Made by a program: the position numbers and the translations under genes | Part shown: positions 7,006-13,265 of the stretch, in pieces | How positions within the stretch are numbered: the first letter of the stretch is position 1 | Layout: each line of letters begins with the position of its first letter | NCBI GenBank assembly: GCA_002325645.1 | Contig: DCSN01000099.1 | Span: forward strand, 8,293-26,161 | Length of the DNA: 17,869 nucleotides | Direction of reading: 5' to 3' | From: Pseudanabaena sp. UBA1465 | GTDB taxonomy: Bacteria; Cyanobacteriota; Cyanobacteriia; Pseudanabaenales; Pseudanabaenaceae | The notes under the pieces: generated by a model | What the model was told of the DNA's origin: nothing | Databases searched by the model: none | What the model saw: only the letters and a program-made list of their open reading frames with translations

Positions 7006-7530
7006 ATGACTAAAAAGCCAATTAAAGACCTCCCCCAAATCAACGAACGTATCAGATATCCAAAAATTCGAGTCATTGATGGGGAAGGGGAGCAACTCGG
7101 CATCCTAACTCCCAAAGAAGCATTGAAAATGGCTGAAGAAAAAGAGCTAGATCTTGTACTAGTCAGCGATAAAGCCGATCCTCCTGTTTGTCGGATCATG
7201 GATTATGGCAAGTTCAAGTTTGAGCAAGAAAAGAAAGCTAGAGAAGCTCGCAAAAAGCAACATACTTCTGATGTTAAGGAAGTAAAGATGCGCTACAAGA
7301 TTGAAGAGCATGACTACAAGGTACGCATCAATCATGCAGAGCGTTTTTTAAAGGAAGGCGACAAGGTAAAGGCGACGGTCATGTTTCGTGGTCGTGAGAT
7401 CCAACACGTTGACCTTGCAGAGGTTCTGCTGAATCGCATGGCAAGTGATCTTGAGTCCGTTGCTGAGATTCAACAATATCCTAAGCGGGAAGGTCGAAAT
7501 ATCACTATGTTGATGGCTCCTAAAAAATAG
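7006..7530 (+). CDS. infC: Translation initiation factor IF-3
   Basis: Binds the 30S ribosomal subunit and keeps start-site selection accurate. The 174-residue length fits. The N-terminal domain opens QINERIRYPKIRVIDGEGEQ and goes to LVLVSDKADPPVCRIMDYGK, the family hallmark. A lysine-rich linker (KFEQEKKAREARKKQ) leads to the C-terminal domain with VKEVKMRYKIEEHDYK, ERFLKEGDKVKATVMFRGRE and EGRNITMLMAPKK. The start is ATG 7006. It is not an unusual AUU-type start as in enteric bacteria, so that form of autoregulation is not suggested. Unlike in many bacteria, rpmI and rplT do not follow; a terminator and a convergent gene do. Confidence 0.97.
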   Translation: MTKKPIKDLPQINERIRYPKIRVIDGEGEQLGILTPKEALKMAEEKELDLVLVSDKADPPVCRIMDYGKFKFEQEKKAREARKKQHTSDVKEVKMRYKIEEHDYKVRINHAERFLKEGDKVKATVMFRGREIQHVDLAEVLLNRMASDLESVAEIQQYPKREGRNITMLMAPKK

Positions 7531-7550
7531 CTTGTAGCGATCGCTAACCA

Positions 7551-7585
7551 AACAAAAAAATCTCGCAATGCGAGATTTTTTTGTT
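7551..7585. terminator. Bidirectional terminator between infC and a convergent gene
   Basis: Inverted repeat with core TCTCGCA (7561-7567) and TGCGAGA (7569-7575), flanked by A7 and T7, 17 bp perfect per arm. It ends 11 bp before the stop codon of the minus-strand lipoprotein gene and serves both. Confidence 0.9.
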
Positions 7586-7596
7586 TTCGCCTTCAG

Positions 7597-8436
7597 TTAT
7601 TGAGGAGGAGTTAAAGCTGGAAGAGCGAGGGGAGTCGTTGTTGGTTGAGGGCTTGCAGTATTAGTATTAGTACTGTTACCACTCGTAGATGCCACTACTG
7701 GCGCACCTACAGCACGCAAAACCTCAACCCCATTTTGCCGTAACACAACTATTGGTGGCTCAGCATTTGTATCAATCCGCTTAACTAATACCTTTCCATC
7801 AGAAATCACCTGCCCCGCCTGCACATTGCGAGGGCTTGATTCGCCAGGTGATTGGATGATTGCATAGATTGTCCCTGCAATCTCAACCGTACCTGTGACT
7901 AAAGTACCTTCGGCCGCCTGCGTGTCAGGTGGGGTCAGCTTTGTCCGATTAGATGTCTTGACGACTACGGCAGCTCTTAGCTTGGGTGGTTCCTTGGGCT
8001 TAGCTAAAAGAGTCTCTAATTTAGGGACTGGATTAATAACGGTGCTAGTAAAAGGATCACGAGCCTGTTTTGAGTCAACATTAACTTTTTTTTCTAGTTC
8101 TTGTACTCTAGCTTGCTTATCTGTCGTGGGAATAAGTTCCTGCGTTTTTTGTCCAGCTACAAATGGAGTTTTAAAAGCTTCCTGCGCTGGCGTTACGGCT
8201 GCCTTTGGTGCAGTTGTGGTGGTTGCATCGGCAATTGTGGGTAATGGCTTACCTTCTTCTGCAAGCTTTCTCATGGCTTCGCAATCTGTTCCTGCCGCAA
8301 ATTTTCCAGATTTGACAACACCTTGCTTAAGTTCTCTTGCTGTGCTGATGGCACATTCGGTTGGTGTACCCTCACCGCAAGCGACAAGGATTGTAGTAAC
8401 GCTAAGAATCACACCAGATAGGTAATAGATACGCAT
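7597..8436 (-). CDS. Putative lipoprotein with a PilP/GspC-like C-terminal region
   Basis: This 279-residue protein opens with a lipoprotein signal: MRIYYLSGVILSVTTILVAC, with C20 in an LVAC lipobox, so it should be anchored in a membrane and face the periplasm. Two further Cys (C28, C52) could form a disulfide. A Thr/Ala/Pro-rich linker follows (about 70-105), then a short coiled-coil-like stretch (QARVQELEKKV) and RDPF at 126-129. A beta-rich domain (about 174-245) then has GTVEIAGTIYAIIQSPGE and VQAGQVISDGKVLVKRI, ahead of an Asn/Thr/Pro-rich tail. The order lipobox, RDPF and a 'G..YA..Q.P....R.V..G..I..GKV..I' domain is what PilP of type IV pili shows; this link is my inference. An AGAGGAA ribosome site lies about 7 nt before the ATG. 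The gene stands alone. Confidence 0.75.
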   Translation of the reverse strand: MRIYYLSGVILSVTTILVACGEGTPTECAISTARELKQGVVKSGKFAAGTDCEAMRKLAEEGKPLPTIADATTTTAPKAAVTPAQEAFKTPFVAGQKTQELIPTTDKQARVQELEKKVNVDSKQARDPFTSTVINPVPKLETLLAKPKEPPKLRAAVVVKTSNRTKLTPPDTQAAEGTLVTGTVEIAGTIYAIIQSPGESSPRNVQAGQVISDGKVLVKRIDTNAEPPIVVLRQNGVEVLRAVGAPVVASTSGNSTNTNTASPQPTTTPLALPALTPPQ

Positions 8437-8582
8437 AAAAAGTTCCTCTGCTGCCTACTTGGTTTTCGGTACAGCGTCATCCGATTTTTTGTCGATTTTG
8501 ACTGCAAGATAGTAAAGCATTATGGTAGTTTTGGCAATCACTTATACTTTAATTTTAGCGGTTGCTGTTGGCGGAGAAATTT

Positions 8583-9230
8583 GTGGAAATTGTATCTGAA
8601 GTTTATCAAGGTCAGTTCGGTGAATTTACGATTACTAAAAGCGATCGCCTGAGTGTGATTGTTTATCGTAGTGCTTTGGCGATCGCGGCGTTATGTTTTG
8701 CCACAGGAGCGCTATTAGTGCTATTTCAGCCTAGTAATTTTGAAATCCTAAATTGGTTGACTTGGTTACACATTGGTTTTTCGATAGGTTTAGGCGTGGC
8801 ACTTTGGACGATTCATATTTACTTAGAATTACTCCATCGCGTATTGCAGATCTTTTGGGCGATCGGGGCGATCGCCTCGGTAATCATCTCTTTCTATTTC
8901 CCAGAGCCTTTAGCGATCGCTATTTACGAGCATCCGATCGCGTTAATTGGTGTGGGATTTAATTTTGCAGCCCTGACAGGAATTTTCTTTAAAGAAACAT
9001 TTTGTTTTAATCGCTTTGAAACTAAATTTTTAGTTCCTTTATTGCCTGTACTGATTCTTGGGCATTTGGCGAATCTTTTGCCAGTGGCGATCGAGAGGAG
9101 TTTATTAGGTGCTTGGGCAGTTTTGTTTACTATTTTCGCAATCCGTAAATTAATTCAAGACATTCCACCCGATATTGGTGATAAGTCGGTGTTTGCATAC
9201 CTTAAAGCCCAAAAACAACAAGCAGTTTAA
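8583..9230 (+). CDS. DUF2301-type integral membrane protein
   Basis: A multi-pass membrane protein of unknown function, conserved in cyanobacteria. The family's start is recognisable (VYQGQFGEFTITKSDRLSV), as are FNFAALTGIFFKETFCFNR in the middle and IPPDIGDKSVFAYL at the end. About six hydrophobic segments are present. I place the start at GTG 8583 because GGAG (8573-8576) lies 6 nt before it. The longer option, TTG at 8562, has no ribosome site and is limited by a TAG at 8556-8558. The gene is divergent from the lipoprotein gene and precedes the Uma2 gene by about 50 bp. It is unusually rich in HIP1 sites. Confidence 0.85.
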   Translation: MEIVSEVYQGQFGEFTITKSDRLSVIVYRSALAIAALCFATGALLVLFQPSNFEILNWLTWLHIGFSIGLGVALWTIHIYLELLHRVLQIFWAIGAIASVIISFYFPEPLAIAIYEHPIALIGVGFNFAALTGIFFKETFCFNRFETKFLVPLLPVLILGHLANLLPVAIERSLLGAWAVLFTIFAIRKLIQDIPPDIGDKSVFAYLKAQKQQAV

Positions 9231-9280
9231 TCCAGAGTTGCTAAATAATCCAATCTACTTGCATTGTGGGAAACAACCTG

Positions 9281-9850
9281 ATGATTGCTACTCCTGTTAA
9301 GACTTACACGCCTAAAGAATATCTAGAGTTAGAGACTAAATCTACAATTCGTAACGAATATCGCAATGGAGAAATCATTCCAATCACTGGTGGCACACCC
9401 ACGCATAACGAAATTATTGGTGCTTTAACGGTAATTTTGAGGCTGGCACTCAAGGGTAAACCATTACAGGTATTTGTTACCGATCAACGCCTATGGATTC
9501 CTGAGCGTCAAATTCATACTTATCCTGATGTGATGGTTGTACCTCGTCCGATTTTGTTGCAAGAGGGGCGCAAGGATACAGTGACGCAACCAGTTTTTAT
9601 TGCTGAGGTTTTATCTAATTCCACAAAAAATTACGATCGCGATGAAAAATTTGCTGATTACCGCACAATTCCAAGCTTTCAGGAATATTTGTTAATCGAT
9701 CCGTCTAAGCCTCATGTGGAGCGATATATTAAGCAGTCTGAACACCAATGGTTATTTATCGAATATGAAAGTTTAGATGATCGATTTATGCTGTCATCGA
9801 TTGGTGTCGAGATTTGTTTAGCAGATCTATACGAAAATATTGAGTTTTAA
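9281..9850 (+). CDS. Uma2-family protein, putative PD-(D/E)XK endonuclease
   Basis: Uma2 (DUF820) proteins are very numerous in cyanobacteria and are predicted nucleases of the restriction-endonuclease fold; their biological role is unsettled. Numbered from ATG 9281 (189 residues): YTPKEYLELE, then RNGEIIPITGGTPTHNEI with E31, YPDVMVV with D83, PVFIAEVLSNSTKNYDRDEK with E109 and K123, and IPSFQEYLLIDP. The putative active-site residues are all present, so the enzyme should be intact. I prefer ATG 9281 over an in-frame GTG at 9266, because GGGA (9268-9271) makes a ribosome site for the ATG. Its stop is 9 bp before hicB, so it is probably cotranscribed with the toxin-antitoxin pair. Confidence 0.9.
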   Translation: MIATPVKTYTPKEYLELETKSTIRNEYRNGEIIPITGGTPTHNEIIGALTVILRLALKGKPLQVFVTDQRLWIPERQIHTYPDVMVVPRPILLQEGRKDTVTQPVFIAEVLSNSTKNYDRDEKFADYRTIPSFQEYLLIDPSKPHVERYIKQSEHQWLFIEYESLDDRFMLSSIGVEICLADLYENIEF

Positions 9851-9859
9851 AATAAATTT

Positions 9860-10072
9860 ATGATAATTCGTGCAATTTTAGAATGGGATGAGGAAGTACA
9901 GGCTTATTCTGCGACCTGTCCAGAGTTAAATTTTGTGTCTTCTTGTGGTGATAGTCGGGAGGAGGCAATATCTAATCTTAAAGAAGCCATTGCTTTAATG
10001 CTGGAGCCATTACCAGATCATTTATTAGCTCAACAAAAGCCTCGCTCTGAAATGGTTGAGTTAGCTCTGTAG
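9860..10072 (+). CDS. hicB: HicB-family antitoxin, short form
   Basis: The 70-residue protein has the partly folded RNase-H-like HicB domain: MIIRAILEWDEEVQAYSATCPEL, the SCGDSREEAISNLKEAI helix, and ALMLEPL. In characterised modules, HicB binds and neutralises the HicA ribonuclease and, through an extra C-terminal DNA-binding domain, represses the operon. Here the protein stops soon after the core domain, so there is no visible helix-turn-helix or ribbon-helix-helix; regulation may be weak or done otherwise. hicA follows after 6 bp, giving the order antitoxin then toxin, which is common in cyanobacteria and the reverse of E. coli hicAB. Good confidence in the family. Confidence 0.88.
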   Translation: MIIRAILEWDEEVQAYSATCPELNFVSSCGDSREEAISNLKEAIALMLEPLPDHLLAQQKPRSEMVELAL

Positions 10073-10078
10073 ATTTTT

Positions 10079-10288
10079 ATGCCTAAATCACCACGATTAA
10101 CTGCAAGCCAAGTTATTAAACAACTCAAATCCGCAGGATTTGTAGAAGTATCTCAAAATGGATCTCATCTCAAGTTATTTAATCCTGAAACTCGGCGGAC
10201 TGTTATCGTTCCTGTGCATAGCAGCAAAATGATTCCAATAGGGACATTGAAAGCGATCGAGAAACAGGCAGATATTAATTTTTCATAG
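10079..10288 (+). CDS. hicA: HicA-family mRNA interferase toxin
   Basis: A small (69-residue) double-stranded-RNA-binding-fold protein. In this family it cleaves mRNA and tmRNA and stops growth when not held by HicB. Visible: PRLTASQVIKQLKSAGFVEV, then QNGSHLKLFNPE with the catalytic His H30 in the G-S-H motif, TVIVPVHSSKMIPIGTLKAI with a second conserved His, and the end ADINFS. All family-defining residues are present, so the toxin looks active. It lies 6 bp after hicB and 9 bp before the methyltransferase gene, in one probable transcript. Confidence 0.9.
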   Translation: MPKSPRLTASQVIKQLKSAGFVEVSQNGSHLKLFNPETRRTVIVPVHSSKMIPIGTLKAIEKQADINFS

Positions 10289-10297
10289 ATATTTACA

Positions 10298-10993
10298 ATG
10301 AATAAAGCTTTTACTTCTCAGAATGATGAATGGACAGAGGCGATCGCCCCAGTCCAAAAGCGATACGATCGCGAATATCGCAATGAGGCGTTTGATTTAC
10401 CTGCCGAGGTGGAGTCAATGCCGCTTTTTCGCGAATGGGTGAGTCATACACTTTCCAGTAAAATTGCTTCGCCATTTTGGGAATTGGCGCAATTTCAAAA
10501 AAATCAGAGATGCTTAGATATTGGCTGTGGCGTTAGCTTCTTAATTTATCCTTGGCGCGATTGGGACGTGTATTTTTATGGTCAAGAAGTGAGTTTTGTG
10601 GCGAAGGATGCGCTTAATTCAAGGGGTTCACAGCTTAACTCGAAATTATTTAAAGGGGTGCAACTGGGAGCCGCGCACCAATTAAATTATGAGAATGCCA
10701 CTTTCGATCGCGTGATTGCGACAGGTTTTAGTTGCTATTACCCTTTGGCATATTGGAAATTAGTATTGAGTGAGGCAAAGCGCGTATTAAAACCCAATGG
10801 GGTATTGATTTTTGATGCGATCGCCCCTGATTTAGAACTTGCCGAAAATTGGGCGATTTTAGAAACCTATTTAGGGGCTGAGGTCTTTCTCACGCCGCTT
10901 AATGAAATTACGGAGCTAGTGCAGTCAATGGGCGGCAAAATTATGGCGAAAAAAGATGGCTTGCTATTTTCGATGTATCGCGTTCAGTGGTAG
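10298..10993 (+). CDS. Class I SAM-dependent methyltransferase
   Basis: Motif I is clear: RCLDIGCGVSFL at about 71-82 (the glycine-rich SAM loop), and later steps of the Rossmann fold are seen in ATFDRVIATGFSCYYPL, EAKRVLKPNGVLIFDAI (the usual post-motif III 'RVLKPGG' step) and GLLFSMYRVQW at the end. It is 231 residues and soluble. The substrate cannot be told; the overall pattern is more like small-molecule or protein methyltransferases than DNA methylases, as no NPPY/DPPY motif is seen. It is immediately downstream of hicA, with a 9-bp gap, so it may be part of that operon or a neighbour by chance. Its end has no obvious terminator. Confidence 0.85.
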   Translation: MNKAFTSQNDEWTEAIAPVQKRYDREYRNEAFDLPAEVESMPLFREWVSHTLSSKIASPFWELAQFQKNQRCLDIGCGVSFLIYPWRDWDVYFYGQEVSFVAKDALNSRGSQLNSKLFKGVQLGAAHQLNYENATFDRVIATGFSCYYPLAYWKLVLSEAKRVLKPNGVLIFDAIAPDLELAENWAILETYLGAEVFLTPLNEITELVQSMGGKIMAKKDGLLFSMYRVQW

Positions 10994-11045
10994 TTTGTTG
11001 AAAGTTTACAACAATAATTTGAATTAGGTAATTGGTTTTTAATTT

Positions 11046-11333
11046 ATGTCTGATAATGCTCAAACAACGGGTGCTGATGCGATTGATGTGGCGATCGCTA
11101 AAGGTATTGATTTTGACGGTACACCCATTGATCCCAAAAAACTCGATCTCTATAGCAGTGTCATGGCTCTAGAAGCAGGTCGTCAGCGCAGTGGCGTAAC
11201 TAATACGATGCGATCGCGCATTGTCCGTATTGGCGCAAAGCATATCCCTCAAGATGAACTCAACCAAAAATTGTTGGATGCAGGATTTGCCCCACTCAAA
11301 GACAAAGATATTGCCTATTTTTACAATAAGTGA
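11046..11333 (+). CDS. Small DUF4090-type cyanobacterial protein
   Basis: A 95-residue soluble protein. TTGADAIDVAIAKGIDFDG, then LDLYSSVMALE, RQRSGVTNTMRSRIVRIGAK and AGFAPLKDKDIAYFY match a highly conserved cyanobacterial family that I recall as DUF4090; no role is known. It has no signal or membrane segment. A single ATG fits, after a 52-bp spacer, and a perfect 12-bp hairpin follows the stop within about 8 bp. The strong conservation suggests a core cellular role, but I assign none. Confidence 0.85.
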   Translation: MSDNAQTTGADAIDVAIAKGIDFDGTPIDPKKLDLYSSVMALEAGRQRSGVTNTMRSRIVRIGAKHIPQDELNQKLLDAGFAPLKDKDIAYFYNK

Positions 11334-11340
11334 TTTTCTA

Positions 11341-11367
11341 TAAATGGTTCGCGTGGCGAACCATTTA
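11341..11367. terminator. 12-bp hairpin after the DUF4090-type gene
   Basis: TAAATGGTTCGC (11341-11352), loop GTG, then GCGAACCATTTA (11356-11367), perfect; followed by TTTAGATC, a short T run. A probable terminator. Confidence 0.75.
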
Positions 11368-11442
11368 TTTAGATCTACAGCCTTTTGGCGTATTTCAAGC
11401 AAATCTTGGGCATAATTGTTAATACGCAACCTTGCAAGCAAA

Positions 11443-11961
11443 ATGGTTAAGTATTGGCAATCGATATCTAAGGTTTTAGTCACCGCTTTGTTGCTAACAG
11501 GGTTTAGTGGGTGGATTGAATTAATTAACTTAGGTGAGGTAGATCAGGCGATCGCCCAAACCTCATCGCGCACTGTCAGTTATCAAGATATTCAGCGCCT
11601 CAAAAGATCTGGAAAACGTTGGATTGAGATTAATCGGCGAAATCAGACCCTAACCGCATGGCAAGGTAATCGCCCCGTTTATTCAGTAATGGTCTCGACT
11701 GGCAAAAGTAGTACGCCCACACCAGCAGGCATCTTTCAGATTCAAACTAAATATCCCACGGCAAGGATGAGCGGAGAAGACTACAACGTGCCTGATGTGC
11801 CGAATGTGATGTACTACAGTGGCAACTACGCCATTCATGGGGCATATTGGCATCGTAGTTTTGGCATACCGATTAGTCATGGCTGTACTAATGTCGCACC
11901 AGATCATGCTGCATGGCTTTACCGTTGGGCTTCTGTGGGTACGCCTGTGGTTGTTCGTTAG
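11443..11961 (+). CDS. Exported L,D-transpeptidase (YkuD domain)
   Basis: Forms 3-3 cross-links in peptidoglycan, or anchors proteins to it, outside the cytoplasmic membrane. Numbered from ATG 11443 (172 residues): a signal peptide, KVLVTALLLTGFSG, ends near AIAQ (about 36-39). Then come IEINRRNQTLTAWQ, the family's first strand; VMVSTGKSSTPTPAGIFQI, the typical 'vStG...TP.G.f.i'; and the catalytic signature H132 (YAIHGAYW) with SHGCTN, giving H146 and nucleophile C148. An in-frame TTG at 11416 would give 9 more residues but would lengthen the signal needlessly. A strong hairpin follows the stop. This is the short single-domain form without a LysM or other wall-binding domain. Confidence 0.92.
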   Translation: MVKYWQSISKVLVTALLLTGFSGWIELINLGEVDQAIAQTSSRTVSYQDIQRLKRSGKRWIEINRRNQTLTAWQGNRPVYSVMVSTGKSSTPTPAGIFQIQTKYPTARMSGEDYNVPDVPNVMYYSGNYAIHGAYWHRSFGIPISHGCTNVAPDHAAWLYRWASVGTPVVVR

Positions 11962-11992
11962 TAAAATGGGGCGCAAAGCGCCCCATTTTACT
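11960..11992. terminator. Hairpin terminator after the L,D-transpeptidase gene
   Basis: AGTAAAATGGGGCGC, loop AAA, GCGCCCCATTTTACT, a perfect 15-bp stem overlapping the stop codon. The AT-rich outer arms supply T-rich tails on both strands. Confidence 0.85.
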
Positions 11993-12022
11993 AAATAAAA
12001 CTTAACGCATTAGAAATAGACA

Positions 12023-12085
12023 GAGGCGATCGCCTCACAGTAACCTAGAGACGATATCTGTAATCATTTTATTTTCAAATTACAG
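12023..12085. promoter_or_regulatory. Palindromes upstream of psaE
   Basis: The 116-bp region before psaE contains GAGGCGATCGCCTC (12023-12036), a HIP1-centred 14-bp palindrome, and an inverted pair CTGTAAT (12058-12064) with ATTACAG (12079-12085). The second pair is a possible operator or overlaps the promoter. No classical high-light HLR1 direct repeat is obvious. Ribosome site: AAGGAT at 12097-12102. Confidence 0.35.
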
Positions 12086-12108
12086 TCTTTAGGAATAAGG
12101 ATAAAACT

Positions 12109-12300
12109 ATGGCAGTTGCACGCGGTTCTAAGGTTCGTGTTTTGCGTAAAGAGTCTTACTGGTATCGTGAAGTCGGTACTGTAGCTTCTGTGGATAAAAG
12201 CGGCATCATCTACCCAGTGATCGTTCGTTTTGACAGCGTAAACTACTCAAATGTCGCAACTAATAACTTTGCGATCGATGAAGTTGAAGAAGTCGCCTAG
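12109..12300 (+). CDS. psaE: Photosystem I reaction centre subunit IV
   Basis: The 63-residue PsaE sits on the stromal/cytoplasmic side of photosystem I, has an SH3-like fold, and helps ferredoxin docking and cyclic electron flow. The sequence is the textbook one: MAVARGSKVRVLRKESYWYRE, VGTVASVDKSGI and YPVIVRFDSVNYSNVATNNF, ending IDEVEEVA. It is short because cyanobacterial PsaE lacks the N-terminal extension of plants. A ribosome site (AAGGAT, 12097-12102) precedes the ATG, and a long hairpin follows it. The gene marks the organism as an oxygenic phototroph. Confidence 0.98.
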   Translation: MAVARGSKVRVLRKESYWYREVGTVASVDKSGIIYPVIVRFDSVNYSNVATNNFAIDEVEEVA

Positions 12301-12308
12301 ATTCTTCT

Positions 12309-12351
12309 AAAAAAGGTAAAATTTCTGCTAAGCAGAAATTTTACCTTTTTT
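12309..12351. terminator. 20-bp hairpin filling the psaE-mutM gap
   Basis: Arms 12309-12328 and 12332-12351 pair perfectly (AAAAAAGGTAAAATTTCTGC and its complement) around a 3-nt TAA centre, and a T6 run closes the right arm. It can end psaE transcripts. The mutM start lies only 9 nt after it. Confidence 0.85.
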
Positions 12352-12359
12352 AGTTAGTA

Positions 12360-13241
12360 ATGCCCGAATTACCAGAAGTTGAGACAGTTCGGATTGGTTT
12401 AAATGAAAATACCTTAGGTTGGCAAATTGAAGGCGGTGAGGTATTGCTGCCCCGTGCGATCGCCTATCCTGATCATCCAGAAGCTTTTTTAGCAGCCCTA
12501 ATTGGGGCAGAGTTTACAGAATGGCAGCGACGGGGAAAATATTTAATTGCTAAGCTTTCCAAAAATCAAACACAGGGCGATCGCTTAGGTGTGCATTTGC
12601 GAATGACGGGGAGTTTACTTTGGTGCGATCGCGATGTGGCTGTGGGCAAACATACGCGGGTGAGATTATTTGTTAAGGAAAAAGGAAAAACGAAAAACGA
12701 AAAAGGGGATATTCAGAAGGAATTAAGATTTGATGATCAGCGCACCTTCGGTAAGATCTGGTGGGTTCCATCGGATCAACCAACGGAATCGATTATTACG
12801 GGATTGCAAAAATTAGGTTTAGAACCTTTTGATCCTGAGTTTACAACCGAACATTTAGCCGCCAAGCTTAGCCGTAGTGGTCGCCCGATTAAGACTGTAC
12901 TGCTCGATCAAGAAATGGTGGCGGGGATTGGCAATATTTATGCTGATGAATCCTTGTTTTTGGGCAAAATCCATCCTCAAAAAGCGGCAAATTCCCTTAA
13001 TTCAGAGCAAGTAAAAGCCTTGCACCAAGGGATTATTCGCTCTCTCAGTGATGGCATTGCTAAGGGGGGAACAACTTTTAGTTCTTTTCAGAATGTGGCA
13101 GGGCTGAAGGGAAATTATATCGATACAGCCTGGGTATTTCGGCGTACAGGGCAACCTTGCAATATTTGTGGCACAGCAATTTCAAGGATTAAGCTCGGTG
13201 GGCGATCGACGCATTTTTGCGCTCAATGTCAAAGCTTATAG
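12360..13241 (+). CDS. mutM: Formamidopyrimidine-DNA glycosylase
   Basis: Removes oxidised purines (8-oxoguanine, FapyG) from DNA and cuts the abasic site. The catalytic N-terminus PELPEVETV (P2, E3) is present, with K60 in RRGKYL, R/M loop residues in HLRMTGSL, the H2TH helix VLLDQEMVAGIGNIYADE with its conserved Asn, and a C-terminal zinc finger (C267, C270, C287, C290) with R282. At 293 residues it is longer than usual because residues about 106-120 (a Lys/Glu-rich KEKGKTKNEKG segment) are an insertion encoded by four 7-bp repeats (12677-12704); relatives go from a strand to ELRF directly. The position just after psaE is one reported for cyanobacterial fpg genes, and fits repair of photo-oxidative damage. 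No separate ribosome site is seen before the ATG. Confidence 0.96.
   Translation: MPELPEVETVRIGLNENTLGWQIEGGEVLLPRAIAYPDHPEAFLAALIGAEFTEWQRRGKYLIAKLSKNQTQGDRLGVHLRMTGSLLWCDRDVAVGKHTRVRLFVKEKGKTKNEKGDIQKELRFDDQRTFGKIWWVPSDQPTESIITGLQKLGLEPFDPEFTTEHLAAKLSRSGRPIKTVLLDQEMVAGIGNIYADESLFLGKIHPQKAANSLNSEQVKALHQGIIRSLSDGIAKGGTTFSSFQNVAGLKGNYIDTAWVFRRTGQPCNICGTAISRIKLGGRSTHFCAQCQSL
12677..12704 (+). repeat. Four 7-bp repeats inside mutM
   Basis: GGAAAAA GGAAAAA CGAAAAA CGAAAAA in perfect register, followed by GGGGATA. The array is 28 bp, not a multiple of three, so flanking bases restore the frame. It codes for the Lys/Glu-rich loop at about residues 106-115. The class resembles the 7-bp short tandemly repeated sequences known from cyanobacteria, usually intergenic. 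Confidence 0.8.
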
Positions 13242-13243
13242 TC

Positions 13244-13264
13244 GGGCGGCGCGATGCGCCGCCC
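13244..13264. terminator. GC-rich hairpin between mutM and the convergent peptidase gene
   Basis: GGGCGGCGC (13244-13252), loop GAT, GCGCCGCCC (13256-13264), perfect, directly after the mutM stop; TTTATTTTA follows on the plus strand. The minus-strand peptidase gene ends at 13266, so both may end here. The T tract for the minus strand is poor. Confidence 0.75.
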
Positions 13265-13265
13265 T

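Noticed and set aside
6966..7199. Minus-strand frame opposite infC
   Set aside because: It is antisense to a clear IF-3 gene and has no motif.
7895..8425. Long plus-strand open frame opposite the lipoprotein gene
   Set aside because: It is a shadow of the minus-strand coding sequence; it is Ser/Val-rich without motifs, and the minus strand has a lipobox and ribosome site.
12023..12036. GAGGCGATCGCCTC as a specific operator for psaE
   Set aside because: It is centred on HIP1, which occurs throughout the window, so position alone is weak evidence.
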